From contig JACRTZ010000088.1 of assembly GCA_014304965.1 (NCBI GenBank), positions 1-7,548 on the forward strand: a stretch of 7,548 nucleotides of DNA, given 5' to 3'. The notes beneath the pieces are model-generated. The model searched no databases. It saw only the letters and a list, made by a program, of their open reading frames with translations, and was not told the DNA's origin. Below are positions 1 to 5,882 of the stretch, piece by piece. The translations under genes were made by a program, and so were the position numbers. This stretch comes from Vulcanimicrobiota bacterium (GTDB taxonomy: Bacteria; Vulcanimicrobiota; Vulcanimicrobiia; Vulcanimicrobiales; Vulcanimicrobiaceae). Numbering within the stretch: the stretch's first letter is position 1; every line of letters starts with the position of its first letter.

Positions 1-429
1 CTCGAAACGATCTTGGAAAATATGGGCGTCAGCGGCGTGACGATTCGCTATTACGCGCGTAGCGAAGGCGAGTATCTCGAAGTGGACGGCCCGGATCTCG
101 CCAACTTGATCGGCCGGCACGGGCACACGCTCGAAGCGCTCAATTTGGTGTTCAACAACGTCGTCAACGCCGGCGTCAAGAACAACCGTCACTACTTCAC
201 GATCGATGCGGAGGGCTATCGCGCGCGGCGCGCCGATATGCTGAAGGGGTTGGCGCTCGCCACCCTCGAGCGCGCGATTCGCGACAAAAAAGCGATCGCG
301 CTCGAGCCGATGTTGCCGTCCGAGCGGAAGATCATCCACTTGGCGCTCGCGGAGAATCCGTTCGTGACCACCGAGTCATCCGGTGCCGAGCCGGAACGGC
401 GCGTCGTCGTTTCACCCCGCAACGTCTGA
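1..429 (+). CDS. jag: Jag/KhpB-family RNA-binding protein, 5' end missing
   Basis: This is the C-terminal part of a Jag (SpoIIIJ-associated, also called KhpB/EloR) protein. The family binds RNA and, in Gram-positive bacteria, is linked to cell elongation and sRNA binding. The reading frame is open from the first base and its first codons (LETILENMGV) match the end of the linker before the KH domain, so the true start lies upstream; the in-frame TTG at 13 is not a credible start. A KH domain follows with a GRHG loop (GxxG type) at 112-123. Next is an R3H domain whose RxxxH signature is Arg at 325-327 and His at 337-339, ending in the typical RRVVVSPR-like tail. An N-terminal Jag domain, if present, would be outside the window. 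It overlaps the next gene out of frame, and jag immediately before mnmE is the conserved order. Identification is by motif and position; cellular role in this organism is unknown. Confidence 0.93.
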   Translation, partial: LETILENMGVSGVTIRYYARSEGEYLEVDGPDLANLIGRHGHTLEALNLVFNNVVNAGVKNNRHYFTIDAEGYRARRADMLKGLALATLERAIRDKKAIALEPMLPSERKIIHLALAENPFVTTESSGAEPERRVVVSPRNV

Positions 430-1789
430 GCCCCGCGACACGATCGCCGCGCTCGCGACCGCGCCCGGCCGCGGGGCGATCGCGATCGTGCGCGCGAGCG
501 GGCCGCAGGCGCTTACGCTCGCGCGCCGCTTGTTCCGGCCGGTCGCGCCGCGCGGCGACTTACAGCCGCGCCTGGCGACGTTCGGCGCGATTGTCGGAAC
601 GGACGGAACCCAACTCGACGAAGGTCTTGCGCTGTATTTCGCCGCGCCGCACAGCGCGACGGGCGAAGACGTTCTCGAGCTGCACGTGCACGGTTCGCCG
701 GCGGTCGCGCGCGACGTTCTGATCGCGATGTTCGCTGCGGGCGCGCGTCGCGCGGAGCCCGGAGAGTTTACGCGCCGCGCATTCGAGTCGGGCAAGATCG
801 ATCTGCCGCAAGCCGAGGCGGTCGCGGATCTCATCGCTTCCGAATATGCCGCAGCCGCGCGCGCCGCGGCGGCGCGGCTGTCCGGCGGCCTCGCGCAGCG
901 CGTGGACGAACTTCGCGCCGCGCTCGAGGACGCGCTTGAAGAACTGAGCGCATCGCTCGACTTCCCGGACGAAGTGGAAGCGCCGTCGGCCGAACGGCTG
1001 CGCGCTTGCATCGACGGCGTGCGCGCAGGCATCGGCGCGTTATCGGCAACGTACGAGCGCGGCCGGCTGATCCGCGAAGGCGCGGCGGTGGCGATCGTCG
1101 GGCCGCCGAACGCCGGCAAATCGTCGTTGCTCAACGGCTTGCTCGAAAACGATCGCGCGCTCGTCTCGGAGATTCCCGGAACGACGCGCGACACGATCGA
1201 GGAAGCGATCGGCATCGGCGGCATCGCCGTCCGCTTAATCGACACCGCCGGCATTCGCGCGCGCGCCGGCCGTCTCGAAGCGGCGGGCATCGCGCGCACC
1301 GAACGCGCGCTCGCCGATGCCCGCCTCGCGCTCGTCGTGGTTGACGGATCGGCGCCGCTCGGCGAGAACGCGCAAGCGTTGCTGGCACGCACGCGCGCTC
1401 GCGAACGCGTCGTCTTTTTCAACAAATCCGATCTCGGCCGAAGCGGCTACGACCGGCGCGCGGAGCCCGAGCGCGCCGCGCTGTTCGGATCGGTGCGCGA
1501 TCCGGCGTCCCTCGACGCCGTGCGCGCGGCGCTTGAAGCCGCGCTCGCGACGAACGAGATGATCGATCTCGCCCGCCCCCATCTCGGCACGGCGCGCCAA
1601 GCCGCCGCTCTGCTGGCGGCGGATCGAGCGCTCGCGGCTGCGCAGGCGACGCTCGACGCCGAAGCGCCGGTGGATCTGGTCTCGGGGGATCTCATGCTGG
1701 CCGTTCGCGCGCTCGGCGAATTGACGGGACGCGAAGCCGACGAACGGCTGCTCGACGCGGTCTTCGCGCGGTTTTGCATCGGCAAATGA
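383..1789 (+). CDS. mnmE: tRNA uridine-5-carboxymethylaminomethyl GTPase MnmE
   Basis: MnmE (TrmE) is a GTPase that acts with MnmG to place a carboxymethylaminomethyl group on the wobble U34 of certain tRNAs. The 468-residue product is close to the family length (about 450). The N-terminal folate-binding domain begins at DTIAALATAPGRGAI. A helical domain follows, with an inserted G domain: P-loop GPPNAGKS at residues 240-247, IPGTTRDT at 264-271, DTAG at 287-290 and NKSD at 347-350. The protein ends in the hallmark FCIGK with its conserved cysteine. The start is GTG at 383: the frame is closed by TGA at 365-367, and no other ATG, GTG or TTG occurs before the conserved N-terminus. The gene therefore overlaps jag by 47 bases in another frame and has no strong Shine-Dalgarno. 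Its TGA stop lies inside ATGA with the mnmG start. Family assignment is certain; the first 15 or so residues are less so. Confidence 0.97.
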   Translation: MPSRNGASSFHPATSEPRDTIAALATAPGRGAIAIVRASGPQALTLARRLFRPVAPRGDLQPRLATFGAIVGTDGTQLDEGLALYFAAPHSATGEDVLELHVHGSPAVARDVLIAMFAAGARRAEPGEFTRRAFESGKIDLPQAEAVADLIASEYAAAARAAAARLSGGLAQRVDELRAALEDALEELSASLDFPDEVEAPSAERLRACIDGVRAGIGALSATYERGRLIREGAAVAIVGPPNAGKSSLLNGLLENDRALVSEIPGTTRDTIEEAIGIGGIAVRLIDTAGIRARAGRLEAAGIARTERALADARLALVVVDGSAPLGENAQALLARTRARERVVFFNKSDLGRSGYDRRAEPERAALFGSVRDPASLDAVRAALEAALATNEMIDLARPHLGTARQAAALLAADRALAAAQATLDAEAPVDLVSGDLMLAVRALGELTGREADERLLDAVFARFCIGK

Positions 1790-3645
1790 ATCGCTCGTCG
1801 AAGGCCGCCGTCATGCGAAGCGATGACGCGGGCGTAATCGTGGTCGGCGGCGGCCATGCCGGGCTCGAAGCGGCGCTTGCGAGCGCGCGCCTCGGCGTGC
1901 CGACGCTGCTCGTAACGGGCGACCCCGAACGGATCTGCACGCTCGCGTGCAATCCGTCGGTGGGCGGCAGCGCGAAGGGACAGCTCGTTCGCGAAATCGA
2001 TGCGCTCGGCGGCGAGATGGGGCGCCTCATTGACGGCTGTTCGTTGCACGTGCGTTTTTTGAACGAGTCGAAGGGCCCGGCGGTGCGCGCGCTGCGCGCG
2101 CAGGCCGATAAAGCGGCCTACGTGCGGCTCGCGACGGAGGCGGTGCGCGGGCGCCCGTACCTCGACGTGATCGAGGGGTTGGTGGACGATCTGATCGTCG
2201 AGTTCGGGGCGGTGCGCGGCGTCATGACGAGCGACGGGCGGACGTACCGAGCGCCTGCGGTCGTGCTCGCGACCGGCACATTCTTGGGCGGGCGCATTTT
2301 TCGCGGCGAGTTCAGCGAACCGGCGGGGCGCCTGGGCGAAGCACCTGCCGCGCGCTTGGCCGACGCACTGCGGCGACTCGGCTTTCCGACCGGCCGCCTG
2401 AAAACCGGCACGCCGCCGCGCGTTTCGCGCCGGAGCCTCGACTTTTCGGCGATGCGCGAGCAGCCGCCGAGCCCGCTGCCGCTGATGTTTTCGTATCGCA
2501 GTGCGCCCGCGTTCGCCGGCCCGCAGCGCGCCTGTCACATCGTAACCACGAACGCGCAAACGCACGCGCTGGTGCGCGCAAACCTGCACCGCTCGCCGCT
2601 CTACGGACTCGATCTCATTCGCGGCATCGGTCCGCGCTATTGCCCGTCCATCGAAGACAAGGTCATCAAGTTCGCGCACAATCCGAGTCACCTGATCTTC
2701 ATCGAGCCCGAGGGCTGGGACACGGATTCGACCTACGTCGGCGGCTTTTCAACGTCGCTTCCCGCCGACGTGCAGGAAGAAATGCTGCGTACCTTACCCG
2801 GGTTGGAAAACGTCGCGATGCTGCGCGCCGGCTACGCCGTCGAATACGATCACGTGCCGCCGGTCGAACTGCGTGCGTCGCTCGAAACGCGTCGCGTCGC
2901 GGGCTTGTATCATTGCGGCCAACTGAACGGAACGTCGGGCTACGAAGAAGCGGCCGCGCAAGGACTCATCGCGGGACTCAACGCCGCGCGCTCGGTACAA
3001 GGCCGTCCGCCGGTAATCCTCGAGCGTTCGCAAGCCTACATCGGCGTGATGATCGACGACCTCGTCACCAAAGGCGTTGACGAGCCGTACCGCATGCTGA
3101 CCTCGCGCGCCGAGCATCGCGTCATCTTGCGTCACGACAACGCGGACCTGCGCCTCTCGCCGCTCGGGCGCGAAATCGGTTCGCTGCCGGAAGCGGATTA
3201 CGAGGCCTTCGCCGCGCGCCGCGACCGTCTGGACGCCGCGCTCGGGCGGGCGCGAACGACGCGTTTGCGGCGAGCCAACGCTCCGAACGCGACCACTGCC
3301 GCCGAGGTCCTCAAGCGGCCCCATACGACGTTCGCGGACGTGAAAGACGCGTTGCCCGGCGTGGACGACGAGACCGGCGAACGCGTGGACGTCGAAATAA
3401 AACTCGAAGGCTACGTGCAGCGCGCGGCCGGCGACATCGCGCGTTTCGCGCGCGACGAACGCGCCGTTCTGCCCGAAGATTTTTCCTATGAAGCGTTGCG
3501 CGCACTGTCGCGCGAGGCGATGGAAAAGCTCTCGTTGCACCGCCCGCGTTCGCTCGGCGCCGCCGGGCGCATTCCCGGCGTGACGCCTGCGGATCTCGCG
3601 GTGTTGTCGGTGCACGTAACGCGTTTGCGCGCGACGGCCGTCTGA
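1786..3645 (+). CDS. mnmG: tRNA uridine-5-carboxymethylaminomethyl synthesis enzyme MnmG (GidA)
   Basis: MnmG is the FAD- and NADH-dependent partner of MnmE in wobble U34 modification. From ATG 1786 the product has 619 residues, against about 629 in E. coli. Seen in order: dinucleotide-binding GGGHAG at residues 21-26, CNPSVGGSAKG at 55-65, SKGPAVRA shortly after, ATGTFLGG at 162-169 and KTGTPPR at 206-212. Cysteines 250 (QRACHI) and 286 (RYCPSIEDK) sit in motifs where the family keeps cysteines. The C-terminal helical region with RPRSLG and GVTPADLAVL, used for tRNA and MnmE contact, is at about 577-608. ATG 1786 is preferred because it forms a 4-base ATGA overlap with the mnmE stop. ATG 1813 is a real alternative (610 residues): it has a GAAGG ribosome binding site 8 bases upstream and gives a leader length nearer the family norm. 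An upstream TTG at 1774 is unlikely. Confidence 0.97.
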   Translation: MNRSSKAAVMRSDDAGVIVVGGGHAGLEAALASARLGVPTLLVTGDPERICTLACNPSVGGSAKGQLVREIDALGGEMGRLIDGCSLHVRFLNESKGPAVRALRAQADKAAYVRLATEAVRGRPYLDVIEGLVDDLIVEFGAVRGVMTSDGRTYRAPAVVLATGTFLGGRIFRGEFSEPAGRLGEAPAARLADALRRLGFPTGRLKTGTPPRVSRRSLDFSAMREQPPSPLPLMFSYRSAPAFAGPQRACHIVTTNAQTHALVRANLHRSPLYGLDLIRGIGPRYCPSIEDKVIKFAHNPSHLIFIEPEGWDTDSTYVGGFSTSLPADVQEEMLRTLPGLENVAMLRAGYAVEYDHVPPVELRASLETRRVAGLYHCGQLNGTSGYEEAAAQGLIAGLNAARSVQGRPPVILERSQAYIGVMIDDLVTKGVDEPYRMLTSRAEHRVILRHDNADLRLSPLGREIGSLPEADYEAFAARRDRLDAALGRARTTRLRRANAPNATTAAEVLKRPHTTFADVKDALPGVDDETGERVDVEIKLEGYVQRAAGDIARFARDERAVLPEDFSYEALRALSREAMEKLSLHRPRSLGAAGRIPGVTPADLAVLSVHVTRLRATAV

Positions 3646-4331
3646 ACGCAAGCGACGTTTTCGCCGCGCTCGGGGACGCGGCGCTCGAGCCCGCCGCGCG
3701 GGATCGCGTCGCGGCCTACGGGGAACTGCTGCTCGACACGAACCGCCGCGTCAACCTGACCGCGGCGCGCGACCCGCAAGCCTTTGCGGCGCACGTTCGC
3801 GATGCGCTGACCCTCGCGGCGCTCGTGCGCGATCCGCTCGTCGACGTGGGCAGCGGCGGCGGCTTTCCCGCCATCGTGCTTGCGATTGCAACCGGCGTGA
3901 ACGTCACGCTGATCGAGTCGGTGCGCAAGAAAGCCGATTTCCTCGCACGCGTGCTGGCGGAACTCGGGATTGCGGGCCGCGTCGTCGCCGAACGGGCCGA
4001 AATCGCCGGGCACGATCCGCATTTGCGCGAGACGTTCGCCTCGGCGACCGCGCGCGCGGTAGCAAGCGCGCCGGTCTGCTTGGAACTGACCTTTCCGCTC
4101 TTGCGGGTGGGCGGCATCGCCCTCTTGCAGCGCGGCGCGGCCGAGCCCGGCGAGCAGGCCGCGGTCGAAGACGCGGCGCTCGTGCTCGGCGCCGGAACGA
4201 CGGAGGTCGTGACGCTCGCGGGTAATCGCCGCATCGTGCTCGCGACCAAACAGGCGCCGACGCAGTCGCGCTTCCCGCGCCGCCCAGGAATTCCCGAGCG
4301 GCGACCGCTCGGCGGGCACGGTCGGGGGTAA
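3642..4331 (+). CDS. rsmG: 16S rRNA (guanine527-N7)-methyltransferase RsmG (GidB), apparent CTG start
   Basis: RsmG uses S-adenosylmethionine to methylate G527 of 16S rRNA in the 530 loop; loss of it gives low-level streptomycin resistance in several bacteria. From CTG 3642 the product has 229 residues, within the family range (207 in E. coli). The family N-terminus is present: NLTAARDP at residues 38-45, the SAM-binding DVGSGGGFP at 68-76, the acidic ESVRKKADFL at 92-101, then TARAVA, LLRVGG and a basic FPRRPGIPERRPL tail. The first conventional start codon in frame, GTG 3825, would remove the whole N-terminal helix region. The frame is closed by TGA at 3489-3491, and between there and 3825 there is no ATG, GTG or TTG. 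The only plausible codon is CTG at 3642, which forms a CTGA overlap with the mnmG stop just as ATGA does at neighbouring junctions. Family call is certain; the CTG start is inference and a base error (A to C) is possible. Confidence 0.93.
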   Translation: MNASDVFAALGDAALEPAARDRVAAYGELLLDTNRRVNLTAARDPQAFAAHVRDALTLAALVRDPLVDVGSGGGFPAIVLAIATGVNVTLIESVRKKADFLARVLAELGIAGRVVAERAEIAGHDPHLRETFASATARAVASAPVCLELTFPLLRVGGIALLQRGAAEPGEQAAVEDAALVLGAGTTEVVTLAGNRRIVLATKQAPTQSRFPRRPGIPERRPLGGHGRG

Positions 4332-4333
4332 TC

Positions 4334-4352
4334 AGGAATGATTCTCATTATT
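4334..4352. promoter_or_regulatory. Fur-box-like palindrome
   Basis: The 25-base gap between rsmG and the cca-like gene is AT-rich in an otherwise GC-rich window. It contains AATGATTCTCATT, a perfect 5-base inverted repeat around TTC. Read on the minus strand the 19 bases are AATAATGAGAATCATTCCT, which match the textbook Fur box GATAATGATAATCATTATC at 14 of 19 positions by my count, with a fully matching AATCATT half. A metal-dependent Fur-family repressor could bind here, but iron control of a tRNA nucleotidyltransferase would be unexpected. The AT-richness may simply keep the translation start free of structure or form part of a promoter. Confidence 0.3.
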
Positions 4353-4364
4353 AAATATGCCTGA
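4338..4364 (+). CDS. Possible 8-codon leader ORF overlapping the cca-like start
   Basis: ATG 4338 opens a frame encoding MILIIKYA and ends at TGA 4362-4364, eight bases past the downstream ATG at 4357. A GGGGGT stretch at 4324-4329 lies 8 bases before ATG 4338 and could pair with the 16S rRNA tail through one G-U pair. The downstream ATG 4357 has no purine-rich site at a normal distance. A translated mini-ORF could therefore hand ribosomes on to the cca-like gene. Nothing beyond arrangement supports this, and such a short frame can easily arise by chance. Confidence 0.22.
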   Translation: MILIIKYA

Positions 4365-5763
4365 CGAGGCTTCGCCAAGGACCTGGGCGGAAACCGTTAC
4401 GGCGGCCGACGCCGAACTGACGCGGCTGGTGCCCTCCGGGTCGCTATACGCGGTCGGCGGGCGCGTGCGGGACGAAATCCGCTCCGAGCTCGACGGGGTC
4501 TCGCGTCCGGCGAAAGACCTCGACTACATCGTGACCGGAATTGAGGGCGACGAATTGCTGGCGCGGCTCCGCGCCGGAGGGCGTGCGGACCTCGTCGGGG
4601 CATCGTTTGCCGTCGTCAAGTGGACCGTCGGCACGATTACCGCGGATGTCGCGCTGCCGCGCCGCGAGCGCTCGACGGGCGTCGGGCACCGCGACTTTGC
4701 CGTCGAGGCGGGTCCGCAGGTAAGCCTCGAGGACGACCTCGCCCGGCGCGACTTCCGCATGAACATGGTTGCGCGCGCGTTACCGGCGCGGACGATCGTG
4801 GACCCCTACGCCGGGGCAGCCGACATCGCGGCGCGCCGCATCGACATCCTGCGGGACGAAGCGTTCGCGGAAGATCCGCTGCGCCTGCTACGGGCGGCTC
4901 AGTTCGCGGCCCGTTTCGCGTTCGCGCCGAGCGAGCGCGCGTTCGCCGCAATGCGTGCGGCCGCGCCGCTGGTCGCGACGGTGTCCCCCGAGCGCGTGCG
5001 CGACGAGCTCGCGAAGCTGCTCGAACTCGCCGGCCGCCCCTCGATCGGCTTCGAACTGCTGCGCGAAACCGGAGTGCTGGCGTCCGTGCTGCCCGAGCTC
5101 GTCGAGGGCGTGGGGATCGAACAAAATGAGTACCACGCCTTCGACGTCTACCGCCATACGATCGCCGTGCTCGATGCAACGCCGCCAGGCGACCTCGTCT
5201 TGCGCCTGGCTGCGCTTTTCCACGACATCGCCAAGCCGCGAACGAAGATGGGGCCGCATTTCTACGGCCACGAGAATGTTGGTGAGACCCTGACGCGCGC
5301 GGCGTTGGAGCGGCTGCGTTTTCCCAACGACGTTATCGAGCGCGTCGCAGGGCTCGTCAAGCATCATATGTACGCGGCCGACCCGGAGCTCGCTCCAGGG
5401 ACGATCCGCCGCTTCGTGCGGCGGGTCGGCCCGGAGAACCTCGATCGCCAGTTCGCCCTGCGAGCAGCCGACGTCGCCGGCAGCGGGCTGCCGGCGCGCG
5501 GACGGAGCAACGAGGCGTTCGAAGCGCGCGTGCGGGAGGTGGTCGCCGCGCGCCCGCCCCTCGCCGCGAAGGATCTTGCGGTCGGCGGCCGGGACGTGAT
5601 CGCTGCGGCCGTTCGGGCGGGGCGTCTGCCGGCCGAGTCCGCCGGCGGCCCGCTGGTCGGCGAAGTGCTCAAGAAGTTGCTCGAAATCGTCCTCGATCGC
5701 CCCGAACTGAACAGCCGCGAGCACCTGCTAGCGGTACTGGCGGACGAGTTCCCGGTCCGCTAA
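4357..5763 (+). CDS. cca: CCA-adding-type tRNA nucleotidyltransferase with C-terminal HD domain
   Basis: The 468-residue protein belongs to the class II tRNA nucleotidyltransferase/poly(A) polymerase family, which builds or repairs the tRNA 3' CCA. The nucleotidyltransferase head shows YAVGGRVRD (residues 31-39) and the metal-binding carboxylates D54 and D56 in KDLDYIV. A block resembling E. coli Cca follows: PRRERSTGVGHRDF, SLEDDLARRDF (RRDF at 130-133), then VDPYAGAADI. EDPLR at 172-176 matches the motif that selects the incoming nucleotide. The C-terminal half is an HD domain with H267, H289-D290 (HDIAKP), H305, H336-H337 and D372; in E. coli Cca this domain has phosphatase and phosphodiesterase activity. 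The end, from KDLAVGG to LNSREHLL, is typical of the wider family. ATG 4357 is preceded by AT-rich sequence without a Shine-Dalgarno at normal spacing, so initiation may be leaderless or coupled. CCA versus A-adding or poly(A) activity cannot be decided from sequence alone. Confidence 0.87.
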   Translation: MPDEASPRTWAETVTAADAELTRLVPSGSLYAVGGRVRDEIRSELDGVSRPAKDLDYIVTGIEGDELLARLRAGGRADLVGASFAVVKWTVGTITADVALPRRERSTGVGHRDFAVEAGPQVSLEDDLARRDFRMNMVARALPARTIVDPYAGAADIAARRIDILRDEAFAEDPLRLLRAAQFAARFAFAPSERAFAAMRAAAPLVATVSPERVRDELAKLLELAGRPSIGFELLRETGVLASVLPELVEGVGIEQNEYHAFDVYRHTIAVLDATPPGDLVLRLAALFHDIAKPRTKMGPHFYGHENVGETLTRAALERLRFPNDVIERVAGLVKHHMYAADPELAPGTIRRFVRRVGPENLDRQFALRAADVAGSGLPARGRSNEAFEARVREVVAARPPLAAKDLAVGGRDVIAAAVRAGRLPAESAGGPLVGEVLKKLLEIVLDRPELNSREHLLAVLADEFPVR

Positions 5764-5766
5764 GGG

Positions 5767-5782
5767 CGTTCCACGGGGAACA
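5767..5782. promoter_or_regulatory. parS: Degenerate parS-like site (candidate ParB binding site)
   Basis: CGTTCCACGGGGAACA lies four bases after the cca-like stop. It matches the consensus parS TGTTTCACGTGAAACA at 12 of 16 positions, and the known variant TGTTCCACGTGAAACA at 13 of 16, by my count. Its arms GTTCC and GGAAC form a perfect inverted repeat around ACGG. Location just before parA-parB fits, since parS sites cluster near these genes in many bacteria. Against it, the usually invariant CACGTG core is altered to CACGGG. It could instead be a short transcript hairpin. Confidence 0.35.
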
Positions 5783-5858
5783 CTTTAGGGCGACCCGAAC
5801 CTCAAAACGTGCCCCCTCCGTTGCCTCTTGCGCTCGAGCGACCTTAGTGAACGGCGCA

Positions 5859-5882
5859 GGTTTTTCGCATGGTGAAAAAACC
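5859..5882 (+). repeat. Inverted repeat around the parA ribosome binding site
   Basis: GGTTTTT (5859-5865) is complementary to AAAAACC (5876-5882), giving a 7-bp stem that ends one base before the GTG start of parA. The ten-base loop GCATGGTGA with its flanking C contains the Shine-Dalgarno GGTGA. In the mRNA this hairpin could hold the start region and modulate ParA translation, or the DNA palindrome could be an operator for ParA or ParB autoregulation. The stem is A/U-rich, so stability is modest. Confidence 0.35.
5871..5875 (+). promoter_or_regulatory. Shine-Dalgarno that decides the parA start
   Basis: This stretch reads GGTGA, counting GGTGA as bases 5871/5872 to 5875, an exact piece of the anti-Shine-Dalgarno complement GGAGGTGA. 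It lies about 7 bases before GTG 5883. The alternative in-frame GTG at 5847 has no comparable site, which favours 5883 as the parA start. Confidence 0.5.

Noticed and set aside
681..690. TGCACGTGCA palindrome containing the parS core CACGTG
   Set aside because: It lacks the GTTTC/GAAAC arms of parS and falls in mnmE codons for a conserved histidine-rich stretch. A similar CACGTG near 2046 in mnmG is rejected for the same reason.
412..3651. Long minus-strand open frames (for example 412-1425, 1447-2691 and 2794-3651)
   Set aside because: They lie opposite mnmE and mnmG, have Arg/Ala-rich low-complexity translations and match no family I recognise. This is expected from the mirror of GC-rich codons.
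5764..5858. Promoter, terminator or origin elements in the spacer before parA
   Set aside because: No convincing -35/-10 pair, no hairpin followed by a T-run and no DnaA box is visible. The CGCTCGAGCG palindrome at 5831-5840 is made of a CTCGAG word common throughout this window.
5847..5882. GTG 5847 as the parA start
   Set aside because: It would add 12 residues not typical of the family and lacks a clear ribosome binding site; GTG 5883 has GGTGA about 7 bases upstream. It is not fully excluded.
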